Below are positions 31,440 to 43,701 of a stretch of DNA of 64,000 nucleotides, piece by piece. The notes under the pieces are model-generated. The model was not told the origin of the DNA. It saw only the letters and a program-made list of their open reading frames with translations, and searched no databases. Source of the DNA: Utricularia gibba (Eukaryota > Streptophyta > Magnoliopsida > Lamiales > Lentibulariaceae); assembly GCA_002189035.1 (NCBI GenBank), contig CM007991.1, forward strand, positions 1,364,001-1,428,000, read 5' to 3'. How positions within the stretch are numbered: position 1 is the first letter of the stretch; each line of letters opens with the position of its first letter. The translations under genes and the position numbers were made by a program.

Positions 31440-34400
31440 TCATGTCGCAAGATTCCTCCTTTTTGCTTCCATTTTCAACAGGAGCTCCTTGATCTCACCT
31501 TCCATCCTCATCTTCATGGTGATATATTCTTGGTATTCTCGTTCAGCATCTTGCAGCTCCGCAATTTTTTGTTTTCGCATCTCCTCTGCTTCAGGCAACC
31601 GGAGCCTCTTGATTCTACTGTTAAACTCTTCCTCAATCCTTTCCCTCTTCGTGTTGGAAATCCGCCGCAGAGCTTCCGATTCCCTCCGTGCATCATCAGC
31701 TCGATCCTGGAACATATTAGCCTCTGCAAACTTGATTCTCACAACACTCTCGAGCTCAATAAATGCTGCTTCTTTCGCTACGTTCTTCCTTGTATCTTCA
31801 AGCTTAGTGATGTTGCCGCCACTGAAGCTATGTTGGCCAAACTCAGGAAGTGAGCTTTCCAGGATTGGGGTTTCATTCTGATGATAAGACGTCAACCATG
31901 TTGCTCCTTGGATTGATCCAACATTGACATTGGCATTTTCCTGGATATTCATCGTCAACCTGTTTATGGGGTCGACTGCAATATCTCTAGGTTTATCTGA
32001 AATGGATTCTGCACTCAGAGCATAGGAAAGTGAGGTAAATTTGAGCACTACTCTGAAAGATACACAAAGCCAACACAGGATGAAAAATCACATTATTTTC
32101 TACAGCACATCCTCTTAATGACATTTCTTTGCATAATAATTAAAGATGACCCCAAACTCACAACGATTGCTCAAGTTTTGCAAAATGGCAGTTCTGCAGA
32201 AAAAAATGAAGACAGGTAAAGAAGGAAACTCCAATCTTACCAGTGAAAAACTTCATGATAAGCTTCCGTATGTCGTGAAGATCCATCCTGTCAGCTAATT
32301 TAGACTTCATCTGTACAGCAAGTTCATGAACCTGCTTTCCCCTGGGATCCTCACTATGAGCGAATATTCTTCTGACATATTCAAGTTCTTGTGAAAGATT
32401 TTGTGCTGTCCATTCATTCACAAAGTTTAGGAAAACCTCTTTTACAAAACCGAACATCTCAGAGGCATGGCCACAAGCAACACAATAGAAGTGAACTTCA
32501 GTGTTGCCTACACCTCCTACACGACAGCCATTTCTTATATGAGATTCTCTTAGCCCACAATCAGCATGACACCAATGAAGGCACAAATCGCATCCAACCC
32601 AACTACAAGTGTTTTGTGCATTATCGAACTTAGAACACACAAGACACATGCACTCACGACAAAAGTCGCTGCATTTAGTGCATATTTTACAGTCACATTC
32701 ATCCACAGGAAGAAGGCTCCTACACTTCAGATTTCTGCATCTCATATTCAGAAATATTTCAGCCAGTTCAGGTGTTGGAATATCACATTTCTTGAGAATA
32801 AATTGCTCAAGGCCTGTTTTTAAGGCAACCAAGATCTCCAGCTGACCACGATGTGCATTTAGTAACATATCCAGAGAAATATCCTGCCTCTTCACCAATG
32901 CATTTTGAAAAGAACTTAGTTTCCATTGCTTAACAGGATTCAAGATCATCTCATGGATGAATTCTTTCACACTCGTCAGTTTTTCTGAGCTCATTTCGCT
33001 GAACTTCTGTGACATCATGTTTATAGGTTCAGAAACTGCCATTGTAACCATGGACTCAGCGAAATCAGATCCATGAGTTTTGCTTCTCTGCAAGCTACTG
33101 TTATCTGTCTCCAATATGAACTTCCTCCTTTCCTTGGAGTGTTCATATCTATTTTCATAAGAGCTGTAATGCGAATCACTGGAGAAATGCTTATTTAAAA
33201 CCAAATCACTATCAGATCCATTCAGCGGTTGGGAGCTCTCAAGCATTACTCTTTTATGCTTTACCATGGCTTCTCCATTGGCATCCCTTTTAGCCGATTC
33301 AGAAAGCTGGCGCATTTCATTGTTGTTTGATGGTAAGTTTTGATATGATAAGGAGTCTTTGTTCATATTCTCCTCATCTGCCAAAGCCTTCCAGTCAACC
33401 CCCTTAAATAATGGCTTACTTTTGACAGACTGCTCATTATCACGAACGTTATGGCTCAGGGAACAACTGGGGTTGTGAGTGAACTGCTGAGAACCAGAAA
33501 ATGACATAGAACCTGTAAGGCCATCAGAAAGCGTCCTAAAGGAACTACCAAATGAGTGAAAGCTTCTCGTTTGACTAGGGGAACTTTGATTCATTCCTCT
33601 GTTTTGGGATCCTATCGGAAAGAGAACATTTGGCAAGCTAAGGGATAGTTCAAGAGCTAATTTGTCATCCTGAGTAGGTAACTGTTCAACTGTCTCCAGC
33701 TTATTTATTGGATCATTGGATAAAAATTGAAAGCCCCTACTGCTTGGTCCTTCCATCTCAATGTCTCCACTTTTCTGAAGCATTTTCACCCACCTTCGAG
33801 CTCCAGATTAGTATCAGTCAACTGAAAGCAGCTGGTTGCTGCTAAAGAAACGCCCTTACCCTTTTCCTTTGAAAACATCTCAATTTCACCTATTTCCAGA
33901 ATATTGGCATCTTTCTTTACCTGGTCTTTAAAAGTCTCGTTATCCGTTTTCTCTGGTAAAGATGGTGTCTTGTTTGAAACCTCGATAAATTGGGCATCAT
34001 CTCTGGTATCCTCCACCTTGTTGCTGCATTCATTTTCTCCATCCCCAGAACCTTTATCTCTGTTCTCAACTTCCTCAGGAAATGATTTATCCTGAAAACT
34101 TTGGCAGACACCTTTGTCCACAGCACCTTTCGCATCCAAAAGCAATCTACTTTCTGCTTTCTCCTCAGAATTTTCCACATTATTGGGATTTTTATTCCCT
34201 TCAGAAAAGATGTTTGCTTCATCCTGTGATAATTTACTACCAACATGCTCCTCAACAGCAGCCTCCTTCTCAGAGGAGTTCAGCGCAGACTGGATTTCAT
34301 ATATGGGCTTTGCCAACAAAACATGATGGTCAGGTTCCAGTTCACCTTCTTCAGGTTCACCGCTGGGAATACTGCTTGCATTATGCGCATTTAAATTAGT

Positions 34401-34995
34401 ATCAACACTCTTAGAGTGATCACTTCCAGAATCCTTTGACCAAGCTGGAGACTTTGGATCTCTAGACCCTCTAGGAGAGCTTGAAATCCCCATTTCCTTG
34501 GTTTCTGTTCTAGTTGCTCGACCAGACTCGATGCTACCCGACCCGCATCATCACCATCTTTCCCAGATCCAAGTCTCCTCCATGATGCATCAATGCCTTC
34601 TCTCTTTGCTCTATATTTATCAGACCTAAAATCCTGAGCAAAGTCCCTTGTTCTAGTTCCTGAAAAACTTTCATGTCGATAAAAATGATCAGTTTTCGGT
34701 GAAGAGCTCGAAGAAACTCCATCCCTTTGTCGACCACTCCCCATCCTCCTCTCATGAATATCATAATCCGACCGTCTCCTCACCATTCTGGCACCATCCT
34801 TGCCATCTTCTAACCGATCATACCTCGACCTAGACGAAGATACAACTTTTCTCCCACTATCAGAACGCTTATAATAGTCGCCACTCCTCTGAAAAGAAGA
34901 CCCAGAGCGTTGTGAACCGGGTTCCTCATCCGCCTTCCCCAATCCTTCTCCTCATACGAATGGCGATCCTCATCATTTCCACTCAGCCTCTTCAT
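31440..34995 (-). CDS. OBE4: OBERON4/TITANIA2-type PHD-finger protein, 2 coding exons, three one-base frameshifts
   Basis: The coding exons are 32241-34995 and 31440-32008. The protein starts MKRLSGNDEDRHSYEEKDWG and has a long charged, disordered N-terminus with DYDIHERRMGSG and GEPEEGELEP. The conserved OBERON region follows: ELSLSLPNVLFP, then a Cys-rich PHD/C4HC3 block (MRCRNLKCRSLLPVDECDCK, CSWVGCDLCLHWCHADCGLR, HFYCVACGHASEMFGFVK). A C-terminal coiled coil follows (FNSRIKRLRLPEAEEMRKQK). OBE proteins are nuclear and keep root and shoot meristems through PHD-based chromatin binding and interaction with VRN5-related proteins. Three joins need one extra base each, near 34937-34940, 34483 and 33787. 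With them the total is 3327 bases and 1108 aa, close to Arabidopsis OBE4. Each lies in a short G or C run, so the gene is probably intact in the plant. Confidence 0.88.
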
Positions 34996-36180
34996 ACTTT
35001 TTCTACACACGCAAAAGCACCTACACCGATTTCACCTTAAACCGCAACCAATCCCAATCCACTAAACACCCATCCCCAACATCATACAACTGCCGCCATT
35101 CTTCATTAGCCAGAGCTCAAAAACCACGCACCCGCCTCATACCCTTCAAACCCAAAAACCGACAGCTGAAAATCAGCAAATTCAGCTTAAAAACCGTGAG
35201 CCCACCAAAATCCAAGCTGGAAAAAGCCGGCTCAGATTTGTGTTAGGGCATATCCCGAGGCTGGAAGATGTTAAACAGAAGCAAGACCAGAGTCCACGGT
35301 TAGCGACTTTGGTCAACTCCTCATACAAGGAAACACTCTCATCGACACTTCAACCTCGTGCATCTAATTAACATTTTCCCGATATTTATTTTCTGGAAAT
35401 TACCAATTAACGAATCCTTGTAGTAATTATTCATGATTTAAAATTTAAAAAAGTGATTTTTTTTACTTATGATTAAAAAAACATTTATTTCATGCCAAAT
35501 AATTAAAGACTATGCTTTATTTTATGGTTTGCTTTGACGCTTCTTCAGTACATCTTTGACTCTTGTCCTTGGAAGGACGTTATTAGTGGGCCCCGCTCTA
35601 ACATTCCACTTTTCTCCTAAAAGTCTTGTGGCCCAATTTTGGTGAGGCCCACGCTAACTGGGCCTCACCATCTTTGGAGAACAATTTCAATACATATTTT
35701 ATAAATATATTATTTTAAAAAAATAGTCTTCGTCTCCGTTGCATAAATAATATTTTTATTACATGAAACTTATTTTATTATCTTGATTTTTTATTTTTAT
35801 GAAATGGTGAAAATCAAAATTTGAAATTTCATGAAAATTCCGACAAAATTTAGAATATTGATTAAAAAATCGACTTGTTGGGCTTTCAGACGATACAGCC
35901 CAATAAGAGCCATGGACAAAGTCGGCCCAAGGTTAAACCGCGACCGCACCGCGACTAATTCCTGCACCTTCGTGCTCAATCTCACTGTCTTCTCGCCTTC
36001 CTTCGAGGTACGTTTTCTGTTTATTTTGTTTTCTCTTATTCTAACGGTGGGATTATTGTCGGAATCGTATTAGTGAGGGTTTTTCTTTTCTTTCTCAGTG
36101 CATTGTTGTTATTGGGGATTCATGGTTGAATTGGGCAGTGATTCATAATTTATGGTTGGGTTCTGATTGAATAGGTGAAG
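34996..36180. promoter_or_regulatory. Divergent region between OBE4 and mS37 with GGCCCA elements
   Basis: About 1.2 kb. The first 280 bases are the probable OBE4 leader. GGCCCA/TGGGCC motifs occur at 35587-35592, 35630-35635, 35646-35651, 35659-35664 and 35924-35929. The last is about 250 bases before the mS37 start codon, with a donor-like GAG|GTACGT near 36008 that suggests a leader intron in mS37. The AT-rich part at 35380-35530 and 35680-35860 has no gene. Such motifs are common in promoters of mitochondrial and ribosomal protein genes. Confidence 0.55.
35641..35669. repeat. Perfect 11-bp inverted repeat with 7-base loop
   Basis: GGTGAGGCCCA (35641-35651) and TGGGCCTCACC (35659-35669) are exact reverse complements around CGCTAAC. 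Each arm contains a site II core, so a symmetric pair of TCP-type binding sites or a cruciform-prone element is possible. Confidence 0.7.
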
Positions 36181-36761
36181 ATGGGTAGAAAAGCTGGTGG
36201 TCTGTATATCAATCCAAAGAAATTTGGAAATCTCCAGAAACCTTGTATGCAGGAAATGATGTCATTTCTTAGCTGTTTAGCTTTGAGTCAAGGGAACGAT
36301 CAAAGATGCACTCGGCAGAAGTCCCTACTGAGTGCATGCATGGATTCACAGGTAACCTGGAACTTCCCTAGGTAGACTCCTTTATTGTTTATCATGCTTT
36401 ATACTGTTCTGTAAAGGGATCCAACTGTATAATTCCTTAAGTTAATTATGATTTTGGGCACCCGTATGCTGTATTTATTTATGCTCTTTACCATTCTTTG
36501 GACTGTGGATGCTCATAGGCTCTCACTGGTTTGGTCAATCACTCTGTTGTTTACATTGTTTCATCCTCCTTCTTGAACGTATTCGACTGCATAAGACCTA
36601 AAGATGATGCTCATCTCTTTGCATCTGCCGTGTTGGACTGTTTCATTCTTTCTTTGTGGATTATGGTGACTTGATTAGTATTTTCGCAGACTAGCAATAA
36701 GCAAAAGCCTTGGGGAACAATCAACTATCACCTTCAGAGGCTTGGCAGGGGAAGAAAGTAA
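36181..36761 (+). CDS. Mitochondrial small ribosomal subunit protein mS37 (twin CX9C, MRP10-like), 2 exons
   Basis: Exons are 36181-36351 and 36690-36761, both multiples of three, giving 80 aa. The start is MGRKAGGLYINPKKFGNLQK. Two CX9C motifs are complete: CMQEMMSFLSC and CTRQKSLLSAC, followed by a basic tail (YHLQRLGRGRK). This is the CHCH fold of MRP10/mS37, imported and oxidised in the intermembrane space (Mia40 path) in relatives and then part of the mitochondrial small subunit. The upstream GGCCCA elements fit a mitochondrial ribosomal protein. COX-assembly CHCH proteins are the main alternative, but the GLYINPKKFG start favours mS37. Confidence 0.85.
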
Positions 36762-38313
36762 TGGTCCTGGCATCCTTGTGAAGGTCAAAAACGACAGCCA
36801 AAACAGCATTTTCTCATTTATTCCTTATATCAGATTGGGGTGATATCTTCTCACAAGTTACCTAGTTCTATGCCGATGATCGAAATTCGAGTTATGGCGG
36901 CTTCATTGAGGTCACAAAGGGCGGACATAAGCATAAGTTTTAAGCTCAACCAAGATATAAATAATCTCTAACTGCTACTGGCAGGGTCTGAAGAAGAATG
37001 GAAAGAGTAGAGAGCAGGGGAAGAACACCTCAGGATTCTTCCACGTACTCCATGTATCTCTCTCTACTCTGGTTGCAATCAACTTGAATTGGAAACGCTT
37101 ATATGGTAGAACCCACATCTTTGAGTGGCTTGGAATCATTTCATAAATATTAAATTCACGATTTTTGAAATTTTTTTGGGAAATGTTTGGTGTTATAATT
37201 TAATTAATGATGTATTTGAATTACTTATATTTAAATAAATATGTGTAATATATGGTTTGAAATTAATGATCTATTTGGTTAGTACATATTCGAAATATGT
37301 GTTTAAATTAATATTATATTTAATGAATATTTGTAAAAAAGGGAAAAAATAAATTAAATTCATTTCAGTCCTTCCGGTTGAGTGACCTAATCGTAGTGGT
37401 TAGATTGGCCTACTGAAGAAAAGGTGGTTAACAGGTTAATTTGTAATACATCAACATCGAGAGGGGTAAATCTGTCCACAGGGTGCATATTCTCCGACGC
37501 GGAGGAAGCAAGGTACAAGCAAAAGTTGCAGTGTCGGCGGATTCCGTGAGATCACACGCAGCTCACACCCAGCGTAGCTAAGCTGTCGCTTTCCATTCCC
37601 CTCCATCCAAGATCGATCTGTCATTTAATAATCTTTCTTCCGGTAGCGGAAAAGGGTGAGGAGAGCAGGAGCAGGAGCCGAAGCCGAAGCCGGAGCCGGA
37701 GAATACGTCACTGCTTGATCTATCCTCACCTTCCCCAGAAATCGCAGTTACTCATTCCTGCTCCTGATCCTTCTCCTGATTCTCTGTTTGAGAAGTGAGA
37801 CATTGGTGGGTTGATGCGGAAACAGCTGTTGTTGCCCATTGCACTCGGTAACTTGCGTGATGCTTAACTAAAGGTTAGTTGATGCAGTGCTGGTATTGTC
37901 GGCAATTGTCTTTTGAAGGTTGTGATTTCTCTGGATGTGGGAATGCTTTTTACTTAGCAAGAAATTATCTTTTCTTGCTTTACGCATTTGGGTTGTTTCT
38001 CTGGGCTATTTTAGTCTGGGTTGACTTGGGTTGTTCCTGAATTGGTGAACAATAGGAGAATGTTTTAGAGGTTGCGTTATTTGGATATGCACTTTGTTCC
38101 ATTAGAGTAGTGAAGCGCCGATCTTTGTGATCTGGGGTCACTGCGATGGGTTTCGTTTTGATTCTTGGTTGAACTGCTGGGTAAATGACGAAACCATATT
38201 TTCCGCTGACCGATTATTGCGCTACTTTTGTAGGTTGTGGAAGGCGCCTTTTTTCTGGACATCTTGTAGCTAGGTTATTCTGAATCTGTTTATTTAGTTC
38301 TTCTGCACTGGTC
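36762..38313. other. mS37 3' flank and CESA3 promoter and leader
   Basis: 36762-37130 probably includes the mS37 3' UTR. 37140-37370 is AT-rich. From about 37490 the sequence looks like the CESA3 leader. It contains an imperfect purine-rich repeat (GAAGCC/GAGCCG units, 37665-37705) and likely a leader intron ending at a TTTAG near 38297. No other gene was seen. Confidence 0.5.
37665..37705 (+). repeat. Imperfect GAGCAG/GAAGCCG repeat in the CESA3 leader
   Basis: A short run of hexamer-like purine-rich units (GAGCAG, GAGCCG, AAGCCG, GAGCCG) forms a small low-complexity tract about 630 bases before the CESA3 start codon. It may be inside the transcribed leader. It is probably simple-sequence expansion. 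Confidence 0.5.
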
Positions 38314-41300
38314 ATGGAATCAGATGCAGGAAACAAGGTTAGTTCTAAAATTTAGTTGATATGATGAGCAAGCTGAACAAAAGGTGTTTCAGGTGTTTAT
38401 TGGCTGTGATTCGTTTCTCGCCACTAAAATTCACTCTTTTTTGTACTCTTGTTGCATGTGTTTCATAATTACTGGTTGAAATGGAGTTAGTTACGATCAA
38501 GACCATGTTATGGACTGTACTTGTCATACTGAAGATATATGAGGTGCTCAATCTCTCTTCTCATCTGATGTTCAAATGGTTCACAGGGAAAAACTTCAAA
38601 GGCAATGGTACCTCAGATCTGTCAGATATGTGGCGATAGTGTTGGTGTGACTGCTGATGGAGAGCCATTTTCTGCATGTGATGTTTGTGCGTTTCCAGTT
38701 TGCAGACCTTGCTATGAATATGAGAGGAAGGAAGGTGATCAATGCTGTCCTCAGTGCAAGACCAAATACAAACAGCATCGAGGTAAACCTGGTATTCAGG
38801 TGATGAATATGTAATGTTAGACTTGATTATTTATAGCCATTGGATAGTGACAATTGTGGATGGGGTCTTCTCTGAGTTTCTTTCGCTTCACTTATTCTAG
38901 TTTTATGCTGCTATTTCTATGGCATTCCTTGATTTCTGAGACAAAGTCCAAACCTACCAAACAGGAAGTCCAGCAATTCATGGTGATGCTGGAGATGATG
39001 GTACCACTGCAGATGGTGTAAATGTTCAAGTGGATCACGAGAAACAAAAGATATCAGAGCGCATGTTGAGCTGGCACATGAACATGGAAAGAGGGGAAGA
39101 CGTTGGAGCACCAAAATATGATAGGGAGATCTCCCATACCCACATTCCATTGCTTACAAATGGAACAGATGTATGCAGCCTTTTATTCATGTGCTTATGG
39201 GCAATTCATTTAGCTTTCCTGAAATTTGAAATAATGTCTGCTCTTTGTAGGTTTCTGGAGAATTTTCTGCTGCATCACCTGGACGCCTTTCCATGGGATC
39301 TCCTCCACATGTTGGTGCTGGAAAACGTACATGCTAGACTTGATTTTTTTCGTCCACTTATTTTGTCCTATGGCAATCTCCTTCTATCTGGTCACTTTCC
39401 CTCCATGCAATAATGCTCCAGTGTTAATATTGAGCTCTTATGCTTGCAGCACGGATTGTTGATCCAGCAAGGGAGTTTGTATCTTCTGGAATGGGAAATG
39501 TAGCATGGAAGGAGAGAGTCGATGGCTGGAAGATGAAACAGGAAAAGCCTATTGCTCCCATGACTTCTAGCCATCCTCCTTCAGAAAGAGGTGCTGTTGA
39601 CATTGATGCTAGTACCGACATTCTTGTGGATGACTCTCTACTGTAAGCTTGACATCCCTTTTTTGAGATCCTGAGCATTTACGAAACCGAAACCACATAT
39701 TAGTTTCAAGTTGACAGTTGATTGTAGTTTGCCTCTTATCTTGCACACTGTTGTTATAGGTTGCAGAAATAATCATATTAGATTATATGCAACCAAAGGT
39801 GACATTGCTTCCTTTCTTTTTTAATTTTCAGGAATGATGAAGCCAGGCAGCCTCTATCAAGGAAGGTTTCCATTCCCTCCTCAAGGATAAACCCTTACAG
39901 GATGGTTATTATTTTGCGACTTGGAATTCTTTGTATTTTTCTGCATTATCGAATAACAAATCCTGTGCTGAATGCATATCCACTGTGGCTGATATCCGTC
40001 ATATGTGAGATCTGGTTTGCCATTTCGTGGATTCTCGATCAGTTTCCAAAATGGTTTCCAGTTAACCGGGAAACTTATCTTGACAGGCTTTCTCTTAGGT
40101 GAGAATTTTTTTTCTGTTTTTGGTTACTCTATCTGAGATGATGTTTTTGTTTTGTCTCAACTAGTTTTCAACACAACATTTCATTCAGTTTTATAAATCT
40201 CTTCATGATGGTCAAATTGCCCAGGTACGATCGTGAGGGTGAACCATCACAGCTAGCTGCTGTTGACATATTTGTCAGCACGGTTGACCCTCTAAAGGAG
40301 CCTCCTCTTGTTACTGCTAATACTGTACTTTCCATTCTTGCTGTGGACTATCCGGTTGATAAAGTCTCCTGCTATCTTTCCGATGATGGTTCTGCCATGC
40401 TAACATTTGAAGCTCTATCGGAAACAGCAGAGTTTGCACGGAAATGGGTTCCATTCTGCAAAAAGTACAGCATTGAGCCTCGAGCTCCAGAATGGTACTT
40501 TGCTCAGAAGATAGACTATTTAAAAGACAAAGTTCATCCATCATTTGTTAAAGATCGTAGAGCTATGAAGGTGAATTTTTTATTGAATGTGGGATTGACT
40601 ACTTGAATAATTTGATAATGTTTCCTTGTTGTGATGATCTCGTTGCAGAGAGAATATGAAGAATTTAAAATTCGTATAAATGCCCTTGTTGCTAAGGCTC
40701 AAAAAGTTCCTGAAGAGGGCTGGGTCATGCAAGATGGTACCCCCTGGCCTGGAAATAATACTAGGGATCATCCTGGAATGATACAAGTGAGCTAGTTCAT
40801 GTGGATGAACTTTTGTGGACTGCCATGAACTTTTGCAAATCAGTATTGAAGTTTGGGTGGATTCATTAATTTTTTCCGCATGCAGGTTTTTCTGGGACAA
40901 AGTGGAGGCCTGGACAGTGATGGCAATGAGCTTCCAAGACTGGTTTATATTTCTCGTGAGAAGCGTCCAGGCTTTCAGCATCACAAGAAAGCTGGTGCTA
41001 TGAATGCACTTGTACGTGTTTGATGGATGTTGAGCTTTAAAGCCATTATATCAATAACAATCTTAAATCTCAAATGCTTACTTTTGCAGGTCCGCGTTTC
41101 AGCTGTTCTTACAAATGGACCCTTCTTGTTGAATCTTGATTGTGATCACTACATAAATAATAGCAAGGCTCTGAGGGAAGCTATGTGCTTTCTTATGGAT
41201 CCAAATCTTGGGAAATATGTTTGCTATGTTCAGTTCCCACAAAGATTTGATGGCATAGATAGGAGTGATCGATATGCCAACAGAAACACTGTCTTCTTTG

Positions 41301-43456
41301 ATGTACGTTCATTATGTTACTGCTGTCTTTGATTTTTTCAAGTTTAGAGACACTAATTGTGTGAAGGAATGATTCGAGGACCCAGAAATGATATTGTAAT
41401 TGTTATTTTTTCCTTGTACAGATCAACTTGAGAGGCCTGGATGGTGTGCAAGGCCCGGTTTACGTGGGTACTGGGTGTGTCTTTAACAGAACAGCATTAT
41501 ATGGTTATGAACCTCCACACAAACCGAAGTCCAAGAAGGCTGCAATTTTTTCATCCTGTTTTGGTAGATCAAAAGACAAGAGTTCAAAGTCTAGCAAGAA
41601 GGGATCCAATAAAAAGAAGTCTAACAAGCCTGCTGATCCCACTGTTCCTATTTTTAGCTTAGATGATATAGAGGAAGGAATCGAAGGTATGCATTTATCT
41701 CTTCCTGCATCATGAAACTGTTTCTTTTGTAATGGATCCAATTTCTGATTCGTATGCATATGGATATTTCATTGGATTCAGCTACTATCAGTAGATGGTT
41801 GTCAAAGTTCAAAATTATCCATATTTTCTAGTTCTCCTTTCTAAATTTTTCTCAGCCTTATTTTTCTTTTCTTTTTGTTTTGTTTTTCCTGTCGCTGATT
41901 ATAACTTCTAACATGGAAGGTTTCCTGAGTATGCTGTTTCCTGTCATTCTAATTCTTCTGTATTTTTGGAAATCAGGTGCTGGGTTTGATGATGAGAAGG
42001 CATTACTCATGTCGCAGGTGAGCCTTGAGAAAAGATTTGGTCAATCTAGTGTGTTTGTTGCATCTACATTGATGGAGAATGGTGGTGTTCCTCAATCTGC
42101 AACACCTGAGACCCTTCTGAAAGAGGCCATCCATGTAATAAGCTGTGGCTATGAAGATAAGACAGAATGGGGAAGCGAGGTAAGCATTATAGATGTTATT
42201 TTCTGGAAGTTTGATGTTTCAGTATCACTTTTCTGAAGGCTTGGTAAAATTTTTGAAGTTGATTTTCCTGGAAGTTTCAAGTGAAAGTATTTGCACATAT
42301 TCTTGTTTCGCAGATTGGATGGATTTATGGATCTGTTACAGAAGATATTCTGACTGGGTTTAAAATGCATGCTCGTGGTTGGAGATCTATCTACTGCATG
42401 CCCCAGCTAGCAGCTTTCAAGGGATCAGCTCCAATAAATCTTTCTGATCGTTTGAACCAAGTGCTTCGATGGGCTTTGGGATCAGTGGAAATTTTGTTTA
42501 GCAGGCATTGTCCTATATGGTATGGTTATGGTGGTAGATTGAAATGGCTTGAGAGATTTGCTTATGTGAACACCACCATATACCCAGTCACTTCTATTCC
42601 CCTTGTGCTTTATTGTACGTTGCCAGCAGTTTGCTTACTTACGGGGAAGTTCATCATCCCACAGGTCAGTGCTTATCATAAACGTGTTGCTTAGACAGCC
42701 GTAGCCATGCATGCATTTAATTTCTCTTGCAGCCCATGATTTGGTTTCATGTTTTGGAAATATTAGATATGCTTGGTTAATGCTTGTAGGACTCTTTTTC
42801 TTCCACTGCAATATGTGTACTCTCGAAAAAAATAAACTTGTTACAGAACTAACTAGGGGTGTCTATTGCAGATTAGCAACCTTGCGAGTATCTGGTTCTT
42901 GTCCCTCTTCTTATCTATCTTTGCTACCGGAATACTGGAAATGAGGTGGAGTGGTGTTGGGATTGATGAATGGTGGAGGAATGAGCAGTTTTGGGTCATC
43001 GGAGGCGTCTCAGCTCACCTTTTCGCAGTCATCCAAGGTTTGCTCAAGGTTCTTGCCGGAATAGATACCAATTTCACCGTCACTTCCAAGGCATCCGACG
43101 AAGATGGAGATTTTGCGGAGCTCTACATGTTCAAATGGACAACCCTTCTGATTCCACCCACCACTCTTCTCATCGTAAACTTGGTGGGAGTTGTTGCAGG
43201 GATATCATATGCCATCAACAGCGGATACCAAGCATGGGGTCCTCTCTTTGGCAAGCTGTTCTTCGCCTTCTGGGTGATTGTGCATCTCTACCCCTTCCTC
43301 AAAGGTCTCATGGGTCGCCAGAACCGAACTCCGACGATCGTCGTCGTGTGGTCGATCCTCCTGGCATCCATCTTCTCGTTGTTGTGGGTTCGGGTTGATC
43401 CCTTCACCACCAGCTTTTCTGGCCCTGATGTGCAGGAGTGTGGAATCAACTGCTGA
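38314..43456 (+). CDS. CESA3: Cellulose synthase catalytic subunit, CESA3 type, 14 exons
   Basis: Exons are 38314-38337, 38587-38782, 38965-39170, 39251-39326, 39450-39642, 39832-40098, 40225-40570, 40649-40786, 40886-41011, 41090-41302, 41422-41686, 41977-42179, 42314-42664 and 42872-43456. They are GT-AG and in phase, giving 1062 aa. The RING-like zinc finger is at about residues 20-65 (CQICGDSVG ... CPQCKT). Two N-terminal and six C-terminal membrane helices flank the cytosolic GT2 domain, with Asp motifs [14 protein letters not shown] and TEDILTG, and QVLRW in [12 protein letters not shown] class-specific region with [15 protein letters not shown] and the C-terminus [11 protein letters not shown] match primary-wall CESA3. 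It makes beta-1,4-glucan in the plasma-membrane rosette together with CESA1 and CESA6-type subunits. No lesions were found. Confidence 0.97.
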
Positions 43457-43701
43457 AACTGCAGGCTGTGTGGAGGGATGTTGTTGGAAGCCTGTCCCTG
43501 TGTTTCTTTCCATTCTGTAATGTAAAATGCAAAGTCTTCTGAAAGATACGTACACTGTATGACCTGTTCAGCACTGAAGAGCCTATTATTCAGAGAGATT
43601 CATCAACACTGAGCTTGCCTTTTACTAGCAATACGGCGACGTTTTACCTTGCCATGCCCCCTCCCAATTTAGGGTTTTCCTCTGCAATTGGGAGGGTTTA
43701 T

